Position numbers and translations under genes: made by a program | Notes under the pieces: model-generated | Databases searched by the model: none | What the model was told of the DNA's origin: nothing | Seen by the model: only the letters and a program-made list of their open reading frames with translations | NCBI GenBank assembly: GCA_003864495.1 | Contig: ML133383.1 | Location: forward strand, 1,819,560-1,883,559 | Direction of reading: 5' to 3' | DNA: 64,000 bases | DNA from: Nemopilema nomurai | Taxonomy: Eukaryota > Cnidaria > Scyphozoa > Rhizostomeae > Rhizostomatidae | Part shown: piece after piece, positions 12,501 through 23,500 of the stretch | How the letters are laid out: each line of letters opens with the position of its first letter | Numbering within the stretch: the first letter of the stretch is position 1

Positions 12501-13877
12501 AACCAAGTCCTTTTGCAGCAAGCAGCAATTCAGTATAATTCTAAACAATAAGCACCACCTTCTGTTGGCAGCAGATGTGGTATGAATTCTTAAACTTATA
12601 TTATTTGACTAGATTTGTTGTATTATAGGCAGGCGCTCTGTCAAAGAACAACAGGCATTTTTGGTTCTCACTGCCAAATCTGGCGATAAAAATCTTGCCA
12701 TGTATAATTATTGTCAAACAAAACAATATTCAGTCATTGAAAATCAACCTGCTTTTGAAGAGTTTTTGAAAAAAATGTTCCATGTTTTTACACAAAGATC
12801 AATGGTCAGGCTGCAATGGAAGCCTATGTTTGGCTGTTGTTCAAAGACCTTTCCATTAGACACATACAAAGTTCACTTTATTCTTATTTACTAAATTCCC
12901 ATGAAGTGTTTTATTGTTATGCAAAGACCTCCACTCAAGCATATGTTGCCTTCTTCATCTTCTTCCAAATAAACCAGCTTCTACTTTGCATTTTCCTTAG
13001 GTCAATCATTTCAGCAACACATTCAGGTGTTTTTAAAAAGGTTCTTTGTTTCCACACTTACCTTGTATTCATGGTTTAACAATAGCATCCAGAACATTCT
13101 TGTTCAATTCATGGTGACAATTTATGCATTTTCCATTGCTGGGAACTTCTATGTGAAGTTCACTATCAAGGCCAATAATACAGCTTTGGTGACGATGCTT
13201 TCACGGTTGATGCTTTGAACAACCTTACTAGAGTAAATTTCTTCACATGTAATCATACAAGGTGTATAAAGCAGACGCATGCTTCAGGTACAACTTGCTG
13301 TAGCCAGAGGCCTACTTTACAATTATAATAACACGATAGCATTGGGTTAATTGTTTTTATTAGAAAACCCAATTTCAATCTTGGATTGGCAGACAACAAT
13401 TCTTTAAAAGAAACCACTTGGACTTGGGCCATTGCAGTAAATGTTCGGAAGAGGGAGGATAGAGTAATACTGGGAAATAGTATCCACATATGCTTTGCAA
13501 AATAGGATCCGTTTTGATAGATAACAGTTTGTCCGATTTTAGGGGCAAAAAGATTTGTTAAACGCCATAAGTTCAGAAGCGCTGCATATGAACACACGAG
13601 ACAAGGTGTTTGAAATTGGGGATATAAATTGGAATAGACCAATCAATCACATGATCTACAAAAGCTATACATTTTTGTTTAATTTTTTTTCCTTATCAAA
13701 GAGATTTTGCTAAACATTCTGTTCTCAATTAAAAGTTGATTGAAATTGGGAAACTGTCGTATAAGTTAGGCCTTCCGTGCTGCCTAGTTAGTAAGCTTTC
13801 CATTTTTTCTAAATTCAACTTACAATCACATATACAACTTAAAATTGTAAAAACGTAGCCTGGATGTGGCTTACCAT
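522..13877 (-). CDS. MASTL: Greatwall kinase MASTL, 5' part (runs off left edge)
   Basis: MASTL is an AGC-family Ser/Thr kinase that promotes mitosis by phosphorylating ENSA/ARPP19 and so inhibiting PP2A-B55. Exons in transcript order are 13875-13877 (coding part), 9538-9593, 9041-9138, 8491-8582, 7885-7977, 7161-7207, 4237-4325 and 522-629; all have GT-AG borders and agree in phase. They encode about 195 residues: the glycine loop (ISKGAFGHVYL, residues 14-24), the catalytic Lys of FAMK (37), the segment VMEYLIGGD, the HRD-type loop VHRDIKPDN (128-136) and TDFG (148-151). The last exon begins the long Greatwall-specific T-loop insertion, with its typical RTPGQIVSL. The rest of the insertion, the APE motif and the C-lobe lie beyond position 1. 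Translation probably starts at an ATG that forms the last three bases of the first exon (finding). The introns contain a GPCR gene and transposon remains. Family assignment is very secure; the start codon is less so. Confidence 0.93.
1701..2519 (-). CDS. Intronless rhodopsin-like (class A) orphan GPCR, nested in a MASTL intron
   Basis: The open frame encodes a 272-aa seven-helix protein, read from the ATG at 2519-2517, which has A at -3. The open frame extends 30 codons further upstream without another ATG, so I reject a longer start. TM1 (about residues 4-26) carries the conserved GLN; TM2 has LCFVELF with Glu near the usual Asp position. TM3 ends in [12 protein letters not shown], so the DRY Arg is kept but its Asp is not. 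TM6 contains [10 protein letters not shown] with the conserved proline, and TM7 has [13 protein letters not shown] in place of NPxxY. The third intracellular loop is long and Ser/Met-rich. The N-terminus is very short and no ligand can be deduced. It lies wholly inside the MASTL intron 630-4236 on the same strand. Lack of introns suggests a retrocopy or one of the intronless receptors that are common in cnidarians. It is a plasma-membrane receptor by family; function unknown. Confidence 0.8.
   Translation of the reverse strand: MEPVVIVSTILLLLAIGLNASLIVVLSSCKIELEGHRLLLQHLCFVELFYCSSKLASFWSWYCVKTVAFQVFRLMAVNFAITYLFGLAMVNMSRVLAVAKPFLYHAHIRRRKMKALSCTVWLVPVLAMLPAVICGWMLLENIYLCIFAVLVCLHLIISSIAYACIAKRMRASRRISISAALPMVSSLSTSQNIGQSFRMMKSSKKSLKTAFLVTLVFLFFVAIPVLAFTGLKMASSASRGLSLVLICVTDVNFVLCPVINLVKLLRPQFNLC
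3405..3478. repeat. C/T-rich imperfect tandem repeat
   Basis: A pyrimidine-rich tract in a MASTL intron has about four imperfect copies of a 17-20 bp unit built around CCCCGTCTCTTC. No coding sense is seen. Confidence 0.6.
5285..6760 (-). pseudogene. Decayed piggyBac-type transposase
   Basis: Conceptual translation on the minus strand gives a piggyBac (DDE_Tnp_1_7) transposase broken by stops and frameshifts. Recognisable parts in order are: [13 protein letters not shown] with a following RLRF (about 6480-6560); the first catalytic Asp in [15 protein letters not shown] (about 6300); the second in [10 protein letters not shown] (about 6070); the third in [10 protein letters not shown] (about 5720); and a C-terminal cysteine-rich domain C-x2-C ... 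C-x2-C (about 5350-5430). All three catalytic aspartates of the DDD triad are present. One break is a TAA where a Lys codon would be expected (about 6240), another a TGA near 5924. The N-terminal region is missing beyond about 6760 and I could not find TTAA-flanked terminal repeats. The remnant sits in the MASTL intron 4326-7160 on the same strand and is presumably dead. Confidence 0.85.
9887..11116. mobile_element. Non-autonomous hAT-like DNA transposon (1,230 bp)
   Basis: The element begins CAGGGGCGGCTGGG and ends in the inverse of CAGGGGCGGCGTGGGG, typical hAT terminal inverted repeats. It is flanked by a perfect 8-bp duplication CTGATGAT at 9879-9886 and 11117-11124, the length expected for hAT. 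No transposase is encoded; the longest open frame (minus strand, 10003-10359) resembles nothing I know. The interior carries many copies, in both orientations, of GGTATTAG or CTAATACC, including GGTATTAGCCTCC just inside the left end and its inverse near 10835-10850. These may be subterminal transposase-binding repeats. It is inserted in MASTL intron 1. Confidence 0.88.
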
Positions 13878-13959
13878 TTGAGGAATTGACAATGGGGAGC
13901 TTCCAAGTAACAAAACCTTCGATAACTCTTCTAAAACTCAACACTCGGAACTCTTCCTT

Positions 13960-16900
13960 TGAGTGGCGCGAATATTCGAAAACAACAGCAACAACGGAAA
14001 ACCGAGTCTAATCAAAAACAAAGATGGTAGCTTCTTTATTCTTCAAAAGGTTTCCATTAATTATTTTCTGCTCAGTCAGTGGTGTTAAATTCCAGTGCGC
14101 TAATGAACAAATCACTACAAACATTGCCAATTACGGCGGAAACCATCAGTCTAGTTGTAAACATGACAGTTTCAGCTTTCTTCTCGGGGGCAGCTCTTTC
14201 CTAGCACAATCGGCTCAAAATTGCCAGACCCTCATTGTCTCGATTTTAAGATGCCAATGCGAATTAAAATGCGAATTTAGATAGCCTGGTAACTTTGCTA
14301 TATAATTTGTTTATACCTTCTGGGGCAGAATGCATTTTTGCTGAAGATTCTTCGAAAGAAAACACCTGAAAATCGCACTTATATCTTGTGAACAGAAAGG
14401 CAATCTGGTTTCACAGTCAATGATAATATCTCATGTCATTCTGTTACATTAAATACCAGATCAAACCGTTCAGAATATAAATCGAAATATTGTCAATTTT
14501 TCTGGCAGTTATACAAAATTGAAAGCTGTTGATAACGTGATGAAAGTTCAAGGTAAAGAGTAAGACAAGATACATACAAACCGCGGCATTTGGATACAAT
14601 AAAAATGAAACAATAAATACGTGAAACCCAGCCATGCTAGAGTTAGATCAAGATACCCTGCTTTGACTGATACTTCGTCATCCAAGAAACTGCTCAGGCA
14701 GGAATGAGGTTTGCATTGCAAAGAACTGGCCAATCACAACTGTTCATTGAGCATCTGTTATTTGTATTGGGGAAATAAAGATACAGGGCATCCAGAAATT
14801 GAACTTGAATCTTCTTGAACTTGAATCTTCTTGCATTGTTAAACTTTGTTGAAGAAATCCGTTAAAAAGAACGTCAAGCTTTCACCAGCAACTCAGATTT
14901 TTTTAATGTAGAAATTCTATTGTCACGGTACCGATAGCAAGATTCGAACTTATTGCTTCCATCGTACTAGAAGTAATTGATTAGTGATGTAAAATCACCG
15001 ATGCTCTAAGAAAACGACCATGAGAGATAGTGCCGCAATATTCACGATTCAGCCCTATCCTTTTTGAACAAGTCTCGAGGGTCTATACCGAAAGACTGAC
15101 AGCCTAAGTTTGATTTCTCTTCACCATACACTGCGTACATTTTGAAGCTTCTTACAAGGGGCTAAAATTAAGGGATTCCATGTTTGTAACTGACTCCCAT
15201 CAAATTCCAATAATTCGTTCATCTAGGTAGTCCTAAAAGATTAGTCTTTAGCAATGAAATCACACCATTATTGGGGGCTTTATTATAGGCAACAACTTTA
15301 ACTCGAAACAGCAAACATACACTTTTTATAAAGCTGCTGAAATTTTCATAATAATAGTATTATATCACTACTTCATCTTCCTTAACAAATTGTTGACATC
15401 TCTTGCGAGTAAAACAGTGTTGAGGACCAAAGAAGATTCTGTGTGGAATGAAACTTGAATATGCTTTATAAGGACGATTTACACATATCAAAAAAGTAAT
15501 TATGAAGTTTTGGCCAAAAAAGCTTTGTTAAAAACAGACTCATCAACCATATTAAAACCAAACACCACTCGTAATTTAAAACGAGGTAAACTGATAACGA
15601 GGTTCTTTCCCTTGATAACTGCAGCAGGATCCCAATTCAAGTTCTGCATAATCAATTTTATTGACATGCGCATGAAACAGATATACACAGTTGGTTTGCC
15701 CATAGACAAACAATACGGTCTTGGTGAAAAGTGGAACATAAGTAACGAACTTGTCCTGTTCCACCGTCTTTTGTTCCAAAGTGATAGGCCTAATCATCAT
15801 ATGGCAACATGGCTGCATGAAAGTAGTCGAATCCGCGTTCAGTCGATACTGGAGTAATAGTTATTCTGGCTTTGTTAGGATGTAGCTCTTTGTCATTGGT
15901 AGTATCTTATATAATCTAGACAACCGTCATATATTTCACAGCCTATGTATAATGATAAGACGAATCCCACTGGTTATATGACCTTGTATCCCACTGGTAA
16001 AATTACCAGTAGCATTTCGACGACAAAGAGGTTTCACTGGCTAAACAAGGAGAGTTCCAGGTCTGCTATTCATTTTTGCTTATAATTTGATCCTAAATTC
16101 AAAGTTTTTGATACAGACTTGAATGAGTAAAAATGTTGGAAGGGGGAACCGTTTTGCGTAAACGTCTTAACCAACTTTGGGTAGATTCTGTCAATCATAC
16201 AGTAACAACCTGAGGCTTTACTTCAACTCATCATGAACTGAAAAGATTCACTCCATTCTTAATGTATCGTCCTAGAGCCTTGGTCGGGCCCATTGGTAAC
16301 AACCTCCAAGGAGTTTTGCTTTCACATAAAAATGAACCAGTGTCCAACATACATCATAAAAAAGCCTCTTCAGTGGTGGTTGTATAAAACGAGGAAGGCA
16401 TGGCAATTTTTCTTGGCATGCCGATTTGAGAGGGACGAATTCTTCACGCATCTGTTGAATATGCCAAACCTCTCATGGCAAATATAAGACCGACATTTTT
16501 TCTTGGGTTGAAGTTACTGGTATCCTGCTGAAGAGATCCACAGCCTCGTTTCGGTTTCATTCGGTACTTTCATCCACAAGCTGACGAGTCCGTCGAAACA
16601 CTATAACGCAAATGCACTTAAAAGGAATATAACGACTGTTTGCAGGACGTTAAGCCCTGTTTTAGTTCTGTCCCAAGCACCAGTGGGTCTTAGCATACGA
16701 AATGAAGTCTCAATAAGGTACACGATTGCTCGATATCGGCGCATCAGATACATGTTCGAAGGAGAACACAATAATTGCGAAGAAGAATCTTTCACAGCTG
16801 ATAAAATCTGTACTTGCAATTCTCCAGCAACCTTGAAAAAAGATTTGATATTTCGAAAAGATTCATTAATCATCAAGTAAAAAAATTCATACTCTGGAAA

Positions 16901-19900
16901 GAAAAAGATCTGTCAATGTCCTTACGAATCCAACTGATTTGAAACACAAATTTATTGCCAAAATTTTGGGTTTCTTTTGACCAAACTTATCTGTGCTTGA
17001 TAGAACCAATTTTCCAAAAGTTTTCTTTCGAAGCTTTCGTGTCTGCAACATAACCCCTATCTTAAAATGGTTTTCAAACTTCTAAACGTCATGATTGACG
17101 AATTTAATTCGTATAATTCAGAAAATGTAGAAAATAATCATCTTTTGTACTCAGTTGGTTGGGAAAACGCAGTTACTAAACTAAAAGTTTTGCTGCTAAG
17201 CAAGACGATAGATACCAAATTTCAGTTTCCAAAAAATTACCAGATGGACACTTAAAATTTCACTGCCACGTTGACTCTAGGAATTTGAAATTGAAAGAGC
17301 CACAAATCATAAATTCGTGAGCTTTTCATAATTAGCAAATATTTTACTTGCCTAACATATTTCAGGCATGAATACATCGTGGCATGAATATTTCTTTCAA
17401 AAACTGATCTTGTAAGCAGCTAATTTACATCGATTTACTTTTGGGGGAAAGTAGTTTCAAATTCATTGAATAAAGTCTTACTTGGTTGCTTATGACTTTT
17501 GCAACATGACAGTTTTGCGTAAATGTGGGGAGCAAAGAATAGTGGTCTGATTTAAGTTCTTATTTTGCCTCTATTGAGATCAAGTTCTTTTAAATCGAAG
17601 TCTTAGAGTAAGCGTACAGGTCATTGAGTTGGAGTGAATAACAAAGTTCCAAAACTTTGAGAAATGGCAACAAGTTCTATTTTCATGACTTTTCCTTAAA
17701 ATAACATTCAGTATTGAAAGGCTAATGTAAACAAAGCAGAAAAGGTCAACTGAGAAACATACATGGAACAGGGTCATCGTCACAGGTCAAAGTTCAAGAG
17801 CCACAAAGCTACTTGCAACAAGTTTTAATCTCAGTGAAAGGAAATAAATACAGACATATTTGAGAACCAGTGTCTCAACTATCATTTGAGAATTTCACAA
17901 ACGACAGCAAATAAATAGAACCAAATCTTTGAAGAGGCATGCAGGAAAAAGATGCTGAAAAGACCTTAGACTTCTAGTCACCTAATGTTACGTTAACACT
18001 ACGAAAATATTGTTATCTGATAACTCCTCATACGGATTTTCGTGGGCAGAAATTTTTATCGACTGGAACGATAAAATGTCAAAATGAATACAATCCCCTA
18101 TCAACTAAATTGCTATTGAAAATTTTAAGTTGCAAATTCTTTGCTTTGAGGATGAACCGAAACAGACATAAAAGATTTTTCCATTAGTGTTTCGATTTTG
18201 ATTCATCATAAACAGGGAAAAATTATTTCCAGTGACTCAAACTCAACAGCATCGGTGAGAAAAGATTATTTTGCAGTTAGCTTACTTTGTTTTTATTGAG
18301 CTTACTTTGCATCACATCAAAATTTATTTATTTTTCGCTTCTGTTACAGCGTAATTAACTGGCGCTATCTACCCAACTTAGCTTGTTTGGTAACTTGTAG
18401 AATGGCCTTTGAATCCTGCATTGGTTATGACATTTGGATAGCCATTGGTATACTAGTTCGCCTTGCAAATAGTGGCTTTTCAAATAGTGACATTCTTTTG
18501 CACAAATGCCGCGCTGTCTCACATTTTAGCATTTCATGCAAACAAAATATTCCGAGATTTGTCTTTCTATCATTGTGAGTGAAGTTCCCTTTCATTGAGT
18601 ATTTAACCAATTCAAATATTGTCTAGGCTTATAGTTTTTCTAGCTAACGATCTATAAAAATCTTATATTTCTCGCCTATCTGAATGCTACTTGTGTGACT
18701 TAGATGCAATCTCTTCTTTATGTTTTGTCAGTCTTAAGAAAAAAACAAGTAAAAGAATTTCAACTCGTAGTGAATTTACTCGTTATTTGCGCACCCCTTT
18801 AAGCTAGTCACAACAAAGTTAGTCATCGAAAAATTTTCCTTACATGATGGGCGGTGACTGCATAAATCGTTAGAAACATCCTTATACAGTTATTCTTTCA
18901 AATAAACGGTTAAAACCTATCGATTAATGATGACAATTTTTTATTGAAAACAGCAACTTTCAATAACAAAATAAATGATTAAAATAAAAAGAAAACAAAC
19001 ATAAAATCATTGAATATCACCCACTATCAACATCTGCAAATAAGGACCAAAAACGAATCAAAACTAAGGAAGCTTACCATAAAACCAATAGAAGCCATCA
19101 GAACCACCAAAAAACATCAAAAAACATCAAAAAACATCAACAGCCAAAGGTGAGTTCACTTATAACGAGAAAATCAAAATTGATTGATCTAAGCGACAAA
19201 TCCTTGCATCGATCAGTTTGGAAAGTCGGAGGATCATGATCTCACTTTCATTAACGGATAAAAATTAACGATAAACCAAAGTTTAATTCAATTTTCATAA
19301 AATCTTGAAGCATGTTTTTTGAAATAATGAATTAGCTTTCACCAAGGTCAAAAAAATTTATCAACAACTTGCTTCCAGATGAAAAGCCACTTGATAATAT
19401 GAATTCAAAATTTCACTTCACTTAATGCCAATATAATTGACAGGATTATGCAGTCAATCGTTCTTTTGCGTTTCTTTATACAAAGTTTCACTAAACAGAG
19501 CAGATAAGGAGCGTGTAGAAATTCGTTTTTCTTCAACATTCTTTCCGTATGTAAATTTGACATGGCACGAGTTTGCATTGATAGTGTAGAAATAACATTT
19601 GTTTCTCTTACTTTGAACGCATCACAGTAAATCTCGTATTCTGATTGAATAACTTAAAAGATGTTTTGATAGAACAAATTTTTTCGATTTCTTACAGCAA
19701 CCCTTCACGTGACAAGTAGAGCTGAGACATTCTAATACGCGCTTACTTAAACGATTGAGCAAATGAGACCCAGCATGCTCAAGTAAAAAAGAGCCCCGTT
19801 ATGTCATTTGCCAGCCATCACAGGCTTGTCAATTATCAAACAACGACCTCAGCCGGATTTCGAAGCTTGGCTTCTTGTGACTTCATAAAGCTGTGATGTT

Positions 19901-20543
19901 ACTATAAGTGTATGAATCTTACCATGACTAGGTTTGAAAATATACAGCGAGTTTCACTAATTTGCAGCAAATGGATTTTGGGCCTAAATGTGTGTCAAGC
20001 TTCATCAGCTACTAGCAATCGTCTTTGAACGCTTAATCATTGCTGACAAAAAGCCGGGGGTACTAAAATTGATCTTGAACAAGCAGTTAAAAAACATAGC
20101 AACAACAGCAACATTCCAAGCCAAAACAATAACCACAACAAGCACAAAAAAACTAACTAACCAAGTGGAGAAAGAGAACCATAGCTACTAAAATGATGGA
20201 AAGCACAACAGGCGAAGACAGTAAGGACCTGTTTAACCTCCTAGTTTTGCAGCAAAGACGTCTAAGACACGAGACCGTATACCAAAAAAAAACTTTGCAG
20301 TCCATCACAAAACGAATTGTCAACTCGAAATTCAAAAACTCCAAAGTTATCCCAAATCATCAGACAAAATTGAATAATTAACCATTCAAAATAAAAACGC
20401 TGGACTTTTTTGCCGTATTATATTGTTTACTAAGGACCTTCGGGTAGATGGAAGTGATAACAGGATGATACACAGAGTAAATTGAAGGGCTAGTGAGATA
20501 TGTAAAGTGAAACTGCTACTTACCAGTTCTAAGGACAGCAGGC
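13960..20543. other. Gene-poor interval between MASTL 5' end and the RRM gene
   Basis: I see no supportable gene in these 6.6 kb. Open frames are short and lack splice context or family similarity. A divergent 86-codon frame at 14024-14284 (plus) is discussed as a weak finding. A short array of AAAAAACATC (three copies) lies near 19110-19140. The left end should contain the MASTL promoter. Confidence 0.55.
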
Positions 20544-23500
20544 TTAAAATCGAGTAGCACCATAAGGATAGCTCGTGTCCCTGCTTTGAGCCGTTCCTGC
20601 GTTTGCACCATACGTCTGCTGACTGTCCCGCCCATAGGACGATGCAGGGGCTCCAGGCTGGGAAGTGGTGCCTTCATACGGTTTCTGGCCGGCTCCATAC
20701 CCACCTGCACTGTAAGTGCCCAATGGCCTCTTTTGGGGGCTTGACTCGTACGGAGACAGGCCTGTCAACGGAGCTTTGGCGTCGTAGCTACCGTAGGCGT
20801 CCTTGGCAACTGCACGACCTGTCCCAAAACTGTCTTGCCCTGAAGAGTGACTCGAAATATCCCCAGCTGGTCTAGTGCTGTAACCAGAAGCTCCTCCCTG
20901 GCTACTGTGAGACTTGTCCCCATACTGCCAGGACGAGCTGTTTGTCCCGTATTGGCTGGAGCTCTGATAACCTTGACCAGTTGTTACTCCGGTGGAGCCT
21001 GACTGATAGTAGGAATCACCATACTGACCTGACCTTTCACCCTACAAAGTAAAGGTTAGGGGTCAAAGTATCTTACGCATACAATACACAATTATTGGTG
21101 CGTCTATCAGGACCCAATCATAACTGCAGATTTTGAATCATGGCTATTTAGATAATGACGATGTCTTTCTCAGGAACTCATTTGAAATTTCAGTGTCAAA
21201 AGAAGGAACAACTAACATTTAACTTCAACAAAGTTACACTGATGTTACTTTGGGCCTATATTGTATCTTTTCACTCTGAAACTAAAAAATAGTTCCTCAA
21301 TCTGTCCACTAGGGTTTAGTTCAAAGTTTCTTGGCATTTCCTATCATTCAGAAGACGAATAATCATGATCATTGGTTAGGCTTCTGAAAATTTAGCTGCG
21401 TTGAATAAAGCAGTCACCAGCTGAACATATGTATATAAATATATAAATAATAAAGTGCATTTATCTACCGTAGCCCCTTGAGATCCGGAGAAAGACTTCT
21501 GTGGGGACGCTGAGTTGTACGGAGAAGCAGTACTATAGCCTGCATCTGTCTTCTGACCAGATGACGCTTGGTAGGAGAACCCCTGGTATTCACTTCGCCG
21601 GTCATCATACGAGGCTGGCCTCTGTCCTGTGGTCCCTGCCTGGGAGCTGTAGCCATAACCGCTACTGGAAGGAGTGTAGCCTTGGTCTCGATTGGACATC
21701 TTGTCATAAGTGGAGGCATCTGGTCTGTAAGCTTGACCTGGGAAAGAGGCCGGGCCCCTTCTGGGAATGACAGAAAAAAGTTAATGGCAAACCAGGTCTT
21801 TCGTGGAGGATAAAAAGAAAACTTGTCTCATATACAGTTCCCTAAATTTAGAAGTATGAATTTATCAAATGTTTCTTTCTTTTATATGTCTATACCTTTC
21901 GTGAAATTGTGGGTCTACCACTAGAAATAACCCTGTATGAAAACAGAATAGCTGCAGGCACATCTTGCCACCATGTCAGGCTATTAAGAAAGAGAGGCAT
22001 TTGATTCTTAAACGATCTGGCATGGACAATTCTTACTTGCTAGCACCATCAATTTGACAAGTGACAATCAGTGAAACGTTCAGAATAGAACATATTAGCT
22101 GACAAGAGAGAAGCTTTCTCGCGTATAAAAACTTGTCAGTTGAAACAGCTCATTAGATTTCCTGTCAAGAATTACCTTTGGTCGGCATTTTGATCAGTTC
22201 CAGCAGTAGAGCCCTTGCTGATCGCATCAGACCTCTGCGTGACAGCTCCTGTCCTATAGTCTGTTGATGGCTCGTACCTTGTCTGTGAGCCTGAGTAGTA
22301 AGCACTTGACTGGTCAGAAGTTGGCTTAGAACTGACGTCAGAAGAGTAGCCTCTGCCAGCCCCACTGCTGAATCCATCACCTTTGGCATACGGAGAATAG
22401 CCAGAAGAAGAGTACCCATAATCCCTTTGGTAATCGCTGCTGTAGCGACCACGTTTGGCATCGTCTGCAGGCTCCTGAGCAAGGTCTCTTTTGGCACCTT
22501 GAGAGGGGTATTGGCTAATCAGTCCACTTGAATCAGGGCCTCTTTGATCAGTGCTATACGGCTCCTTCGCATAACCTCTAGCTGATCCTTGCTCGTATGT
22601 ATCTTTTGCTGCACCCGTGCTGTATCCTACGTATGAAGTTGTGGACCGGGCTGCAGTACTTCTCGCCTCATCATACTTTCCATCTTGAGCAGATGTCTGG
22701 CCATATCTTGATGACCCATACTGGCCGGATTCCATGCTGTCTCGTTGCTCCGCCCTATAACTACCATACCCTGAAGTCTGGTCCCCGTAAGAATAATCTC
22801 GCTTTAACGTGCTGTCACTATAACCCTGAGGGACGTCTCTCTTGCTTGCAAACGAGGTGTCTGCGCCTCTAGCATCTCGCCTGCCATAGGCATCGCTTGA
22901 CGTAAACCCTGGATCTTCTGGCCTGTATCCTTGTTCTCTACCCGCCTGGTAGCTATCTCTAAAGCGGTCCTGATAGTCTGCGTAACCAGCGGCTCTTCCA
23001 TCTGACGGCCGGTCTCTCGTTGCTCCTGATGTCACATCCCGGACTAAACTACTAGTTTTATCAGCCCGAAGAAAGTCTCTGCTCCCATCGACTGGCTGTT
23101 CTCTATCAGATCCTGGGTATCTTTTGCTTCTATCATCTAAACCTCTACTTTGCCTTTCACTTGAATATCTTCGATCTTCTGGCGACTTTTCATAGCTACC
23201 GCTCTGTCGCTCATAAGTGCTTCTCCCAGGGTAACTCTTCGAGTAAGCTTGATCGTCCCTTCTACCATGATCCCTGCTTTCCTGGTACCCTCTCTTATCA
23301 TCCCGATAGCTTCTATAGCCATCATCACCTGGGGCTTTTTTGTAGGGTGGCTCATCCCTTCTGTACCCATCCCTGTCTCTGTCCTGCCTGCGGTGGTCAA
23401 GGGAGTCATCACGATGCCGTTGATCTCCCTCAGAAAGCTGTCTCTTTCTACTGCTTGGCAGCTCCCCGGGCTCTGAAGAGTCTCTTTTGCTTAAAGATGG

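Noticed and set aside
12661..13218. Consecutive plus-strand frames that might be an old transposon gene
   Set aside because: The frames are broken and no motif is recognisable on either strand.
15510..15857. 115-codon plus-strand frame
   Set aside because: There is no family similarity and opposite-strand frames of similar length exist; treated as chance.
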